Counted from the stretch's first letter, positions 45,093 to 54,323 are shown. The stretch: DNA of 64,000 nt from Oscillospiraceae bacterium (GCA_031284525.1 JAISZR010000003.1:124001-188000); one strand, 5' to 3'. Notes: generated from the sequence alone by a model not told the origin. Translations and numbers: made by a program.

Positions 45093-45806
45093 TTGAAGTT
45101 ATATGCGATTGGGGATTTGCACCTTTCTTTTGGTGTGGAAAAAAGAATGGATGTTTTTGATGGCTGGGGAGATTATGAAATCAAGATTGAAGAAAATTGG
45201 CGTAACGAAATAAAAGAAGAAGATATGGTTGTGCTTGTTGGTGATATTTCGTGGGGAATGAGCTTAGAAGAAAGCTTGAAAGATTTTGAATTCGTTAATT
45301 CGTTGCCGGGAGAGAAACTGATTTTGAAGGGTAATCATGATTACTGGTGGAGCAGTGCAAAAAAAATAAAGAAGTTTTGGAAGGAGCATGGTTTAAATAC
45401 CCTTGAGCTGTTGCATAACAATGCGTTTTTGTTTGGTGACATCGCCATTTGTGGCTCTAGGGGATGGGTCTTGAGTGCCGAAAACGAAAATGATCTGAAG
45501 CTTTTGAGGCGAGAAGTAATGAGGTTGGAAGCTTCGATCTTGGCGGGAATAAAGCTAAATGCAAAAGAGATAGTGGTTTTTTTGCATTATCCCCCTTTGT
45601 CAAACAACCAGCACCAGGAACTAATTTTGGATGTTTTACATAAATATAAAGACATTGTTAAGATGTGTTACTATGGGCATTTGCATGGCAAGTCTATCGA
45701 CTTGGCATTTGCGGGTGTTCATGACGGCATTGGTTTTGAACTTGTTTCTGCTGACGGATTGAACTTTGTTCCCCGTTTGGTGGGGGTTATACACAGTGCA
45801 GTTTGA
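45093..45806 (+). CDS. Calcineurin-like metallophosphoesterase
   Basis: 237 residues with the whole metal-site set: IGDLHLS, VLVGDISWG, LILKGNHDYWW, VFLHYPPL and YGHLHG. The form resembles the cytoplasmic YkuE/COG1768-type phosphohydrolases of clostridia; substrate unknown. No signal peptide. The TTG start has GAGGTGG eight bases upstream. Confidence 0.88.
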   Translation: MKLYAIGDLHLSFGVEKRMDVFDGWGDYEIKIEENWRNEIKEEDMVVLVGDISWGMSLEESLKDFEFVNSLPGEKLILKGNHDYWWSSAKKIKKFWKEHGLNTLELLHNNAFLFGDIAICGSRGWVLSAENENDLKLLRREVMRLEASILAGIKLNAKEIVVFLHYPPLSNNQHQELILDVLHKYKDIVKMCYYGHLHGKSIDLAFAGVHDGIGFELVSADGLNFVPRLVGVIHSAV

Positions 45807-45818
45807 AAAATGCACTTT

Positions 45819-45848
45819 TTGAAAGTAAAAGGTGTTATGTGCTATACT
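45819..45848 (+). promoter_or_regulatory. Predicted promoter for the MBL-fold protein gene
   Basis: TTGAAA (45819-45824), 18-base spacer, TATACT (45843-45848). Confidence 0.6.
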
Positions 45849-45906
45849 ATCATGGAACGACGGACGTAAGGCCGTTTGGTTCTTTGCCCATGAAAGGTTG
45901 CTTGCT

Positions 45907-46902
45907 ATGGGATATAGAAAGCGAGGCCACTTTTTCCTCAGAGTTGTTTGTTTTGCCCTAGTTGTGCTCGGTGTTTTAGGGGCTTTATTCATCGACATTG
46001 ACGATTATGCACGTCTTGAATTCAGGATCAAGGACCTTAGTTTTAGCGAAATCTTGGATTTTTTTAAGATCAAAACGAGTTATTCTCCTAAAACTGAGGA
46101 AGGTCTCCTTACAATTTGGGAGATTGATGTTGGTCAAGGGAAAAGCATCTTGGCAAAGAACGAAGAGCACGCCGTTTTGGTTGATGCTGGTGATGTGGAA
46201 TATGGCAGCCGAGTTGTGAATTTCTTGAGGCAGAAAGATATAGAGCGTTTGAATTATTTGATTATAACCCATCCCCATGCGGATCACATTGGTGGCGCCA
46301 GAAAAATCTTGGAAGCGTTACCTGTTGATGTGGTGATGTTGCCGAAAATGAGCAAAGTGATTATCCCAACAACCAACATTTTTAGCAACTTCTTAGATAC
46401 CGTGAAGGAGAAAAAGATTAGAATTGTTAATCCGGTCAAAGGGGAGAGTTTTGCTTTGGGAAAGGCTGATTTTGAAATTCTTTCGGATTTTGATGAAGCA
46501 TTCGATCTCAACAATCTTTCTATTGTTACAAAGATTAGATATAAAAATTTCGCGTTTTTGAGCACAGGGGACATCGAGGAGTTAGCGGAAGAAGAAATGC
46601 TAAAATCGGAGGGAACAGCTGCCAAAATAAAATGTAATGTGTTGGATGTTGCCCACCACGGGAGTAAAACATCAACGGGTTTAAAGTTTTTGGATGCTGC
46701 GAATCCAGAAGTGGCTTTGATTTCGGTTGGAATTAATGATTACGGGCACCCAAGCGCAAAAGTTTTGGGAAGATTCCGGGAAAAGGGAATACTTTATTTT
46801 TGCACGAGCAAGGAAGGAACGATTCAGGTGAACGTGTTTGATGATCATTACAGTGTATTGAACTCAAAAGGAGAAGAGATAAAGCGGGAAAAACTTGGCT
46901 AA
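45907..46902 (+). CDS. ComEC/Rec2-like metallo-beta-lactamase-fold protein, membrane-anchored
   Basis: 331 residues with one N-terminal membrane anchor (FFLRVVCFALVVLGVLGALFI) and an MBL domain like the C-terminal domain of the DNA-uptake protein ComEC: WEIDVGQGKSILAK, LVDAGD, LIITHPHADHIGGARKIL (HxHxDH), FLSTGDIEELAE and LDVAHHGSKTSTG. The channel part of ComEC is absent. Such stand-alone proteins may be extracellular nucleases or phosphohydrolases; the activity is not shown here. ATG 45907 has GAAAGG ten bases upstream. It ends 12 bases before the FliB-like gene. Confidence 0.85.
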   Translation: MGYRKRGHFFLRVVCFALVVLGVLGALFIDIDDYARLEFRIKDLSFSEILDFFKIKTSYSPKTEEGLLTIWEIDVGQGKSILAKNEEHAVLVDAGDVEYGSRVVNFLRQKDIERLNYLIITHPHADHIGGARKILEALPVDVVMLPKMSKVIIPTTNIFSNFLDTVKEKKIRIVNPVKGESFALGKADFEILSDFDEAFDLNNLSIVTKIRYKNFAFLSTGDIEELAEEEMLKSEGTAAKIKCNVLDVAHHGSKTSTGLKFLDAANPEVALISVGINDYGHPSAKVLGRFREKGILYFCTSKEGTIQVNVFDDHYSVLNSKGEEIKREKLG

Positions 46903-46914
46903 GGAGGAGATTTT

Positions 46915-48219
46915 GTGCCTAAAATTTTGATGAGGTGTCTAGAGTGTCTTATGGCTTTTGAGTGCAACAGAAAAAGCTGTGAGCTCAGGTGTTGTGACAG
47001 TTTTAACACAGTTTTTTTTAGCAACAAAAGTTACAAAGCACTGAAGGAAAGCAGGAATAGTGATTTAAGGCGACTTACTCGTAGCTTTATTCTTAAGAAT
47101 GAAGAGGCTATAACTGAATTCGATGCCTATATTATGGAATCTGGCGGCAAGTGTCCGATGCTTTGTGAAGATGGCAGCTGCCTTGTTGAAAATGTTTTTG
47201 GTGCTAAGTTTATGGGATATCCATGCGGATCGTATCCGGGATTTGTTCGGCAGGTTGGCCCGTATTACGAAGAAGGGGTTTCGCTGGCATGCCCGCTTGT
47301 GGCAAAGACGGTTCTTAGTCAAAAATCTGGGCTTAATTTCATCAATATGCAGCGAGATGTGAGCAAGGACCTTCCGGCGCGAAGATATACGGATATAAGG
47401 AATGTATATGGCAACTATATTCAAGATGTTAAAGATATCGGGTTGAACATCCTGAAGAAGAGAACTTTGGAAATCGATGTGAGGCTGTTTGTCCTGACTA
47501 TCTTTTATAGCCATTTGGAGCAGCTTTTTACAAACTGTGACGCGCAAACTTCAGTTTTTGTTGGGTTATATAAAGACAAACTGGCAGATGACGAGTTAAG
47601 ATCGTTACTAGATGGATATGAATGCAATCTCAAAGAACAGCTGGTGCTTTATTACTTGTTTGGGCGGCCGCTGTTGACAAGTGAGAATAATGATCAGATT
47701 GATGAGCTTTTGGACTTCGCTTACAAATTTGCAGAGGGTGTTAAAATGAGCGAGATGGATGAGTTTGCGGACAAGTACCGAAAGGCTCGTGAGCAAATCT
47801 ATCAACCATTTATGGATGAACACGGGTATATCCTTGAAAACTTTCTGGTAAATGAATTTTTTAATGATGCGCTCCCGTTTCTTTATTTCAAAGATATGCA
47901 GGATGCTACGCTTTATTTTGTGGTTTATTTTGGCATGTTGGAGTTTATGATTTGCGCAATGGCACTTCGAGATGAAAAAATTGATGTTCCGGATGTTTAT
48001 CAGTTGATTATTCGCTTGGCAAAGAGATTTGAACCGGTTTCTCAACATTTTGAGAATAAGTATGAAGGGAGAATTACCAAAGATAAGTTTAAAATAATTT
48101 TGGGTAGTCTTGAAAACTTCAAATTAAAGCACCTGCAGGTGATTTTGGGATTGTTGGGGAAAACTGCAAAAAAACCTGAGGGGGAAGAAGAGAAGAAAGA
48201 CGGGGAGAAGGGAAAATAG
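46915..48219 (+). CDS. FliB-like protein (flagellin lysine-N-methylase family)
   Basis: 434 residues. The N-terminal half carries the cysteine pattern of FliB: MRCLECLMAFECNRKSCELRCCDSF, then CPMLCEDGSCLVENVFGAKFMGYPCGSYPG and SLACPLVAKTVL. In Salmonella FliB methylates lysines of flagellin. Nothing flagellar lies in this window, and the family is often found without flagella in clostridia, so the target here may differ. The C-terminus is Lys/Glu-rich. GTG start with AAGGAGGAG about seven bases upstream. Confidence 0.72.
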   Translation: MPKILMRCLECLMAFECNRKSCELRCCDSFNTVFFSNKSYKALKESRNSDLRRLTRSFILKNEEAITEFDAYIMESGGKCPMLCEDGSCLVENVFGAKFMGYPCGSYPGFVRQVGPYYEEGVSLACPLVAKTVLSQKSGLNFINMQRDVSKDLPARRYTDIRNVYGNYIQDVKDIGLNILKKRTLEIDVRLFVLTIFYSHLEQLFTNCDAQTSVFVGLYKDKLADDELRSLLDGYECNLKEQLVLYYLFGRPLLTSENNDQIDELLDFAYKFAEGVKMSEMDEFADKYRKAREQIYQPFMDEHGYILENFLVNEFFNDALPFLYFKDMQDATLYFVVYFGMLEFMICAMALRDEKIDVPDVYQLIIRLAKRFEPVSQHFENKYEGRITKDKFKIILGSLENFKLKHLQVILGLLGKTAKKPEGEEEKKDGEKGK

Positions 48220-48304
48220 AAAAGTAAGCCGGAGTCTGAGGATAGTGTCATATTCCCTCCCTTGAACGCGAAAGGGAATTGAGATTAAGATAAAGGTGGC
48301 AAGG

Positions 48305-49660
48305 ATGAACTTTAAAAATTTTGTTGCGGGGCTAAAAAACAGGAGGATAGCGTTTATTGGGGTAGGGATAAGCCACACAGATGCTATTAGATCGTTTGCA
48401 AAAAACGGTGCAGACATCTTGGTTTTAGACAAAAAAGAGATTCCCTCAGCGTTGAGAGAAGAATTTGAGAAATTGGGCGTTGAGGTTAGAACGGGGGAAG
48501 ACTACCTTGAAAAATTAGACGCTGATATCTATTTTAGGACACCGGGCCTCCCATTTGGTTCCGAAGTGGTTAATAAGTTAAGAGCGAACAATAAGGTTGT
48601 GACTAGCGAACTTGAAGTGTTTTTTGAACTTTGTGCCGGGAAGATTATCGGAGTAACTGGAAGTGACGGAAAGACAACGACTACCACATTAATCTATGAG
48701 ATTTTGAAGCGTGCGGGGAAAAGGGTCTACATTGGGGGTAACATTGGGTTGCCACTTCTTGCAAAAGTTGATGAGATTACGTGCGGTGACTTTGTGGTTG
48801 TGGAGCTTTCGAGTTTTCAGCTTGAATCGATACGAGTAAGCCCAGAAATTGCGGTGGTAACCAATATTTCTGAGAATCATTTGAATGTGCATGGGACAGT
48901 GGAGAATTATGTTGCTGCAAAGAAGAATATTGTTTTGCATCAGAATGAGTTTTCTAAGACGGTGCTCAGTGCAAGTGACTGTTACACACCCGAATTTGCA
49001 AGGCTGGTTCGTGGACAGTTGATTTTATTTGGTAACGGCAGGAATTCTAACGTTTTTGTTGAAGATGGCAAAATCTGGGCAAATGGTGAAATGATTTTGG
49101 AGCTTGGCGACATCAAGTTGCGGGGTGCGCATAATGTCCAAAACTTTATGGCTGCCATTGCAGTGACAGGTGGATTGGCGACGGCAGCGGATATAAAAGA
49201 GGTGGCTACCAGCTTTTTGGGGGTAGAGCATAGAATTGAGTTTTGTGGCAAAATGAATAGGGCGGCCTGTTTTAACGATTCGATTGCAACGACGCCTATC
49301 AGGACAATGGCGGCGCTCGCTTCATTTGAGGAGCCGATTGTTTTGATTGCCGGTGGGTCCGATAAAGGCCTCTGTTTTGCCGAGCTTGGGAGCGCAATTG
49401 CAAAACGAGTTAAGTGTTTGCTTGTGACGGGAGAGACAGGACCTAAAATTAAAGAAGCTGCAGAAAAATCGCAGTTTTTCTGTGTTTTTGAGGCGGATGG
49501 AATTGAAGCTGCTGTGAAAATTGCAAGGAAACATTTGCAAGAGGGGGACGTTTTGCTCTTTTCGCCGGCATCTGCGAGCTTTGACAAATATAAAAACTTC
49601 GAGGAGCGTGGGAGGCATTTTAAACAGGTAATAGCTCAATTGGGAGACGGTGGTTCGTAA
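48305..49660 (+). CDS. murD: UDP-N-acetylmuramoylalanine--D-glutamate ligase
   Basis: Adds D-Glu to UDP-MurNAc-L-Ala in peptidoglycan precursor synthesis. N-terminal Rossmann-like domain (RRIAFIGVGISHTDAI), ATP loop GVTGSDGKTTTTTLIYEIL, ELSSFQLESIRVSPEIAVVTNISENHLNVHG, and the C-terminal LGVEHRIEFCGKMNRAACFNDSIATTPI with IVLIAGGSDKG. 451 residues. ATG 48305 has AGGTGG five bases upstream; the GTG at 48296 overlaps that site. It stands apart from the main division cluster by about 7 kb. Confidence 0.96.
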   Translation: MNFKNFVAGLKNRRIAFIGVGISHTDAIRSFAKNGADILVLDKKEIPSALREEFEKLGVEVRTGEDYLEKLDADIYFRTPGLPFGSEVVNKLRANNKVVTSELEVFFELCAGKIIGVTGSDGKTTTTTLIYEILKRAGKRVYIGGNIGLPLLAKVDEITCGDFVVVELSSFQLESIRVSPEIAVVTNISENHLNVHGTVENYVAAKKNIVLHQNEFSKTVLSASDCYTPEFARLVRGQLILFGNGRNSNVFVEDGKIWANGEMILELGDIKLRGAHNVQNFMAAIAVTGGLATAADIKEVATSFLGVEHRIEFCGKMNRAACFNDSIATTPIRTMAALASFEEPIVLIAGGSDKGLCFAELGSAIAKRVKCLLVTGETGPKIKEAAEKSQFFCVFEADGIEAAVKIARKHLQEGDVLLFSPASASFDKYKNFEERGRHFKQVIAQLGDGGS

Positions 49661-49663
49661 TTT

Positions 49664-50632
49664 TTGCAGAAACGAAAAGGAACGGTGAATGCTAACGTGG
49701 AACGAAAATCAACAAAAAACATAGGATGGGCACTGACTCTTGGTTTTATCTTTTTGCTCCTCGAGATTGTTGGAGGAATATTTACTCACAGCATGTCGGT
49801 TGTTGCAGAGGCAATTCATGATTCAGGGGATCTTGTTGGGCTTGGAATCGCTTGGGCGGCTGAAAAAATGACCGAAAGAACACCAAATGAAAAATACACT
49901 TACGGGTATATGCGATTTTCATTTTTTGGCGCTCTTGTCAATTCGTTGATTTTGCTAATAACATGCGTACCGATATTGCGCAGCGTTATCTCAAGCTTGA
50001 TGTCGCCACAAGCTGTTGATCACGACAAAATGGTTTGGCTGGCAATTTTGGGCATTTTGTTTAAGGGGTTTGCAACTCTTAAAACGGCAAAAGGGCGCGG
50101 GATTGGCGAAAGGGTCGTTAACTTGCATATGATGCAGGATGTGTTAAATTGGGTAGCAGTTTTACTTACCGGGTTGCTAATTAAATTCTTTGACGTGAAT
50201 ATTTTGGATCCACTTTTATCATTGGGAATCGTGATTTTCGTTTTGATTAACGTTGCCAGAAACCTAAAAATGATTTTTGAGGTACTGCTTGAAAGAGCAC
50301 CCAAGGACATTAATGTTGCAGAAGTTAAAAAACAGCTAATGGAGCATAGAAACATCACGAATATCCACCATATACACCTGTGGCTCGCAGATGGCATCAA
50401 TGCTTATTCGACGCTGCATGTTGTTGTTAAGGATAATTTGGGTGAAGTTGAACTTTCGAACATTAAAAAGTATGTTAGAGAAACTATGGAGAAGCATAAT
50501 ATTGGGCATATCACGGTTGAGATTGAATTTGAAAATGAACGTTGCAAAGAAGATGACTGTGAATTTGAAATGAGAGGTTTCGCGGCGCGAGAAAAACATA
50601 ACTTTCACCATCTCCACGATCACGGCCACTGA
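49664..50632 (+). CDS. Cation diffusion facilitator (CzcD/ZitB-like)
   Basis: Proton-coupled exporter of Zn2+ or related divalent ions. Six helices; metal-site motifs SMSVVAEAIHDSGDLVGLGIAW (HxxxD) and MMQDVLNWVAVLL. The cytoplasmic C-terminal domain has NITNIHHIHLWLADG, typical of the family, and the protein ends in a His-rich tail (NFHHLHDHGH). Start uncertain: TTG 49664, right after murD, or GTG 49685/49697. Confidence 0.9.
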   Translation: MQKRKGTVNANVERKSTKNIGWALTLGFIFLLLEIVGGIFTHSMSVVAEAIHDSGDLVGLGIAWAAEKMTERTPNEKYTYGYMRFSFFGALVNSLILLITCVPILRSVISSLMSPQAVDHDKMVWLAILGILFKGFATLKTAKGRGIGERVVNLHMMQDVLNWVAVLLTGLLIKFFDVNILDPLLSLGIVIFVLINVARNLKMIFEVLLERAPKDINVAEVKKQLMEHRNITNIHHIHLWLADGINAYSTLHVVVKDNLGEVELSNIKKYVRETMEKHNIGHITVEIEFENERCKEDDCEFEMRGFAAREKHNFHHLHDHGH

Positions 50633-50842
50633 ACATGCACCGAATGTTTTTTACCGTTACTGCGTATGGGGAAGGGGAACAGGGGCCGATTGTGGCTTAG
50701 ATTTCGCGTGATGCGGCCTCGGCCGAGCCTGACAGCCGATGTTAATGCTTCTTGCTGCTCTCACAGGTAAGGGGCTTTGTTGTTGCCAGATCCCGACCGG
50801 GCTGGCCCTGCATGCAAAGTCGAGGAATCGTGAGCAGGAAGG
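50633..50842. other. GC-rich spacer between convergent genes
   Basis: 210 bases, clearly more GC-rich than its surroundings, with the palindrome CGGCCTCGGCCG. No gene or clear terminator. Confidence 0.4.
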
Positions 50843-51580
50843 CTAGTGCGGGCAAGAATGAATTGTTTTTGTGAATTCAGAAAAATCGAGGGAAGCGCGG
50901 CCGACCAAGAGGCCGTCGATATCTGGTTGTTTAAGTAATTCGGCGGAATTCGTAAAATCAACAGAGCCACCATAAATCACGGCGGCTCGCACGGCGGTCA
51001 GCTCGCGGACTACGCCACGGATTAGAGAAATGGTGTTTAATATGTGGTCAAGGGGTGCCCTTTCTTTGGTATTTATTGCCCAGGCCGGTTCATAAGCGAT
51101 GATACAATTTTTCAGCTGGTTCGCCTCGAGTTTGGCAAGGCCAATTTTAAGTTGTGTCTCGAGAACATCTTTTAGATAACTGCCGTCGGGTTCGTGTAGC
51201 TCCTCCCCTACGCACAAAATCGGTTTTAAATCGTTTTTTAAAGCAAGCAACACTTTTTTGTTGATGATTAGGTCATCTTCCGCAAAATGCTTGCGTCGCT
51301 CGCTGTGTCCAACAATAACATACTCACATCCAAAGTCTTTTAGCATACGGACACTAATTTCTCCCGTAAATTTATGAGATGTTTCGTGACAGCAATTTTG
51401 AGCTCCAAGTTTTATCTGTGATTTGTGCAGTAGCCTTGACGCCAATCCCAAGTGTACATAGGGAACGCAAACGACTATATCACAACAAAATGAGGATTTT
51501 TTAGCTAGTTCTTCGAGCAGCTCTTGGGCTTCTTTGCTGGATTTGTTCATCTTCCAATTGCCAACAATCAACTTTGACAT
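50843..51580 (-). CDS. tpiA: Triosephosphate isomerase
   Basis: Interconverts DHAP and glyceraldehyde-3-phosphate. GNWKMN (catalytic Lys), VGHSERRKHFAEDD (catalytic His) and AYEPAWAI (catalytic Glu) are present, as is YGGSVDFTNSAELL and GLLVGRASL. The mobile phosphate-gripping loop after the Glu reads AINTKERAP where the family is usually AIGTGKTA, an unusual change. 245 residues. AAAGGG lies about 8 bases before the ATG. Downstream of pgk with a 195-base gap. Confidence 0.95.
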   Translation of the reverse strand: MSKLIVGNWKMNKSSKEAQELLEELAKKSSFCCDIVVCVPYVHLGLASRLLHKSQIKLGAQNCCHETSHKFTGEISVRMLKDFGCEYVIVGHSERRKHFAEDDLIINKKVLLALKNDLKPILCVGEELHEPDGSYLKDVLETQLKIGLAKLEANQLKNCIIAYEPAWAINTKERAPLDHILNTISLIRGVVRELTAVRAAVIYGGSVDFTNSAELLKQPDIDGLLVGRASLDFSEFTKTIHSCPH

Positions 51581-51718
51581 GATGAACGCCCTTTCGCATC
51601 TGCAGTTTTTAAATTTGTTTTTAAGGGTTTCGAAATCCGCTTACTATTCCCGCTTCTCACGCATCCCGAAATCCAAAATGAATTTACTTTTCTCGAGTTT
51701 TTGGGCCGCCAAAGAGAG

Positions 51719-51744
51719 ATCCCAAAAGAAGCAACTTTTGGGAT
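51719..51744. repeat. Perfect inverted repeat between pgk and tpiA
   Basis: ATCCCAAAAG (51719-51728), six-base loop, CTTTTGGGAT (51735-51744). On the minus (transcribed) strand no T-run follows, so it is more likely an mRNA-stabilising or processing hairpin than a full terminator. Confidence 0.6.
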
Positions 51745-51775
51745 ATTGGAGTTTAGATTTTGGCATTTGCCATGC

Positions 51776-52969
51776 CTATTTATCATCTACGGAAGAAATA
51801 CCCGGCAGGTTTGCCCCCTCAAAGAACTTCAAACTTGCACCACCACCGGTCGAGATATGAGTCATTTTCTCAGAAAGACCCATCTGCTCGATTGCTGCTG
51901 CTGAATCTCCACCGCCTATAATCGAAATAATATCTGTTTGCGCAATTGTTTTTGCAAGTGTTTTGGTCCCTTTTTCAAAGTTTTTGAATTCACAAACGCC
52001 CATCGGTCCATTCCAAATCACAGTTCCTCCGGCGGCTTGCCCGATTGTGTTCGAAAAAGTTTCAGCCGTTTCTGCCCCAATATCCATTCCCATGTAATCG
52101 TCTGGGATCTGGGAAAGTGGCACCGTTTTAAAATCCGCATCGTTACTAAAATCGCTTGCAACAACATAGTCGCTTGGAAGAAGCAACTTGACGCCTTTTT
52201 CTTCCGCCTTTAGTTTTATATCACGTGCTGTGTCGAGTTTATCCTCTTCACAGATGGACCTGCCTACGTTAAAACCACTGGCTTTTGCAAAGGTATATGC
52301 CATCCCGCCCCCAAGGATCAAAACATCAACTTTATCTAAGAGCGAATGAATCACACCGATTTTATCAGAGACTTTGGCGCCTCCAAGTATGGCTACAAGT
52401 GGCCGTTTCGGAGAGTTTATCGCCTCAGAGAGAATCTTCAATTCCTTTAACATGAGATAACCGATTGCACAAGGTAGAAATTTGCAAACTCCGGCGGTTG
52501 AGCTGTGAGCTCGGTGTGCTGCTCCAAAGGCATCGTTAACAAAAAAATCGGCAAGTGATGCAAGTTGCTCGGCAAATGCCGGGTCGTTTCGCGTTTCTTG
52601 CTCGTGAAAGCGGAGGTTTTCAAGCAGCACAACTTCGCCATTTTGCAGATTGGCCGCCAGAGCCTTTGCGTCTGCTCCAACTGAATCTTTTGCCATTTTA
52701 ACCGGCAAGTTGGCTACCTCGTTTAAATATTTTGCCACAGTGGCCAATGAAAATTCTGGCATGATGCCCTTGGGACGCCCCAGATGCGAACACAAAATCA
52801 CCTTCGCATTTTTCCCCACAAGGTAGTTGATGGTCTTAAGGGATTCTTTTATGCGGTGGCTGTTTGTTATTTTCCCTTCGAGAACCGGGACGTTAAGATC
52901 GCATCTAACTAAAACTTTTTTGCCTGCCACATCAAGGTCTTCAACTGTCTTTTTGTTTAAATAATTCAT
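51776..52969 (-). CDS. pgk: Phosphoglycerate kinase
   Basis: Makes ATP from 1,3-bisphosphoglycerate. KKVLVRCDLNVPVLEGKITN, CSHLGRPKG, FVNDAFGAAHRAHSST, LGGAKVSDKIGV and the C-terminal GGGDSAAAIEQMG with HISTGGGASLKFFEG are all present. 397 residues, standard. Start ATG 52969 has GGTGGGAT just upstream. The gap gene is not adjacent. Confidence 0.97.
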   Translation of the reverse strand: MNYLNKKTVEDLDVAGKKVLVRCDLNVPVLEGKITNSHRIKESLKTINYLVGKNAKVILCSHLGRPKGIMPEFSLATVAKYLNEVANLPVKMAKDSVGADAKALAANLQNGEVVLLENLRFHEQETRNDPAFAEQLASLADFFVNDAFGAAHRAHSSTAGVCKFLPCAIGYLMLKELKILSEAINSPKRPLVAILGGAKVSDKIGVIHSLLDKVDVLILGGGMAYTFAKASGFNVGRSICEEDKLDTARDIKLKAEEKGVKLLLPSDYVVASDFSNDADFKTVPLSQIPDDYMGMDIGAETAETFSNTIGQAAGGTVIWNGPMGVCEFKNFEKGTKTLAKTIAQTDIISIIGGGDSAAAIEQMGLSEKMTHISTGGGASLKFFEGANLPGISSVDDK

Positions 52970-52982
52970 GAAATCCCACCAT

Positions 52983-53786
52983 TTACATTTTGATTTTGCT
53001 TCCGTTACGCATCGTCTTTTGCGCCAACACCAGAGCCTTCCGCCCGTGTATAACCCAACCACAGGTAAAGATATCTTGATTGACAACGGCATTTTTTTTG
53101 TTTCTCAGCGGATCGTTATAATAAAAGTTATAATTGTCGTAGCCGGTTAAAACGACGCAATGCATGTTAAAATCGGCATTGATCCAATTGCCGTGAGAAT
53201 CTTGCCATCTTTTGGGCTTTGCGTTGACTGTGAAATCGTAAGTTGTCCACACCATAACAGGGTACCCCAAACGCAAGCAAATCTTCAGGTCTTGTGCTCG
53301 GATCCCCGTAAGATCCCTAGCTTTTATGTTATATGTTTGTTTCAAATAATCAACAACCGGGGCAGGATCGATTGTATAACCAAGACCTTTGGCTGTGATA
53401 TCACCGACATAACCAATCGCCGGGTTGCCCCAAACACAGATCGCATGATTTTCAGGGTTGGTAAAAAGAGGGGTACTATCACGTGGCGCATTTTCCGCAA
53501 CCTTGAGTTTATCAATTTTTATTCCGTGATATTGTAGGAGCATCGTCAAACTTGTGAGCTCACACCCGTAACCGAGCTCCGGTAGCTGACAAACCAATGG
53601 AACGTCAAGCAAAACATAGTGCTTTTGATATTGCCTGCTGTGCATCGAGTGCAACAGTAGGGACACAGCACAAACAAAGACAATTCCAATGCTTGTTATG
53701 TAGGAAAGATAGAACTTCTCCGGTCTTTCCTTTTCATTGAGGGTGGGACTTACATTTTGGCGATTTTCTGAATACACTCTCTGCAT
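52983..53786 (-). CDS. C39-like (C39_2) peptidase, membrane-anchored
   Basis: 267 residues with one N-terminal membrane helix (YLSYITSIGIVFVCAVSLLLH) and a papain-like domain outside. VPLVCQLPELGYGCELTSLTMLLQYHG holds the Gln and the catalytic Cys, and FNMHCVVLTGYDNYNFYYNDP holds the His and Asp/Asn. Such proteins are common in clostridia, with largely unknown substrates in the wall. The ATG lies inside the end of the abrB-like gene (37-base overlap) with GAGGGTAGG six bases upstream, so translation is coupled. Ends 13 bases before pgk. Confidence 0.85.
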   Translation of the reverse strand: MQRVYSENRQNVSPTLNEKERPEKFYLSYITSIGIVFVCAVSLLLHSMHSRQYQKHYVLLDVPLVCQLPELGYGCELTSLTMLLQYHGIKIDKLKVAENAPRDSTPLFTNPENHAICVWGNPAIGYVGDITAKGLGYTIDPAPVVDYLKQTYNIKARDLTGIRAQDLKICLRLGYPVMVWTTYDFTVNAKPKRWQDSHGNWINADFNMHCVVLTGYDNYNFYYNDPLRNKKNAVVNQDIFTCGWVIHGRKALVLAQKTMRNGSKIKM

Positions 53787-53992
53787 ATATTCCTACCCTC
53801 AAAAATAACAACGTCCATAACATTACGACAGAACATGCACGCAGGCTCGTATTTCTTCAGTATGATTCTATCGCCTTCCACAAAGAACTCCAGTGCATCA
53901 TGTTCAGAAATCTTAAGGTCACGCCTAAGCTCCATCGGTAAAACAACTCTGCCGAGTTCGTCAACTTTTCTAATGATATAGAGTGCTTTCAT
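53750..53992 (-). CDS. AbrB/SpoVT-type regulator with zinc-ribbon tail
   Basis: 80 residues. YIIRKVDELGRVVLPMELRRDLKISEHDALEFFVEGDRIILKKY is the swapped-hairpin AbrB DNA-binding domain. The C-terminus carries CMFC and CREC pairs, the zinc-ribbon version frequent in clostridia. Start ATG 53992 has GGGAG 11 bases upstream. The overlapping C39-like gene is probably in the same operon and perhaps controlled by this protein. Confidence 0.9.
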   Translation of the reverse strand: MKALYIIRKVDELGRVVLPMELRRDLKISEHDALEFFVEGDRIILKKYEPACMFCRNVMDVVIFEGRNICRECIQKIAKM

Positions 53993-54030
53993 AAAATCTC
54001 TTACTCCCAATAACAATTTAATCAGTTTTT

Positions 54031-54168
54031 TTATTGATTGACCTCATTATCATTCATGCAGATATATTCGTCTTCGCAACAAACACAATCGGTAAACAAT
54101 TTGATTATCACCACAAGAATACCGGCCAAAATAAGCACGCCACTTAAAAATTTAAAACAGCTTTTCAT
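54031..54168 (-). CDS. Small membrane protein with Cys-rich tail
   Basis: 45 residues: MKSCFKFLSGVLILAGILVVI makes one membrane helix, followed by DCVCCEDEYICMND, an acidic, cysteine-rich tail. AGGAGGTG lies about 4 bases before the ATG, strong support for translation. 38 bases separate it from the abrB-like gene on the same strand. Function unknown; the tail might bind metal. Confidence 0.6.
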   Translation of the reverse strand: MKSCFKFLSGVLILAGILVVIIKLFTDCVCCEDEYICMNDNEVNQ

Positions 54169-54323
54169 AAACACACCTCCTGCTCTTTCGTTGGTTGCTT
54201 TCGCCGTGACGCAACGAACCTCTCCACGGCACATTTTACTCTAAAATTTACTCTTTTGTCAATTAAAACTGCACAAGTAGGGCCGCAATGCCGCAACGTG
54301 GGAACATTTTAGCGGGAAAAGCA

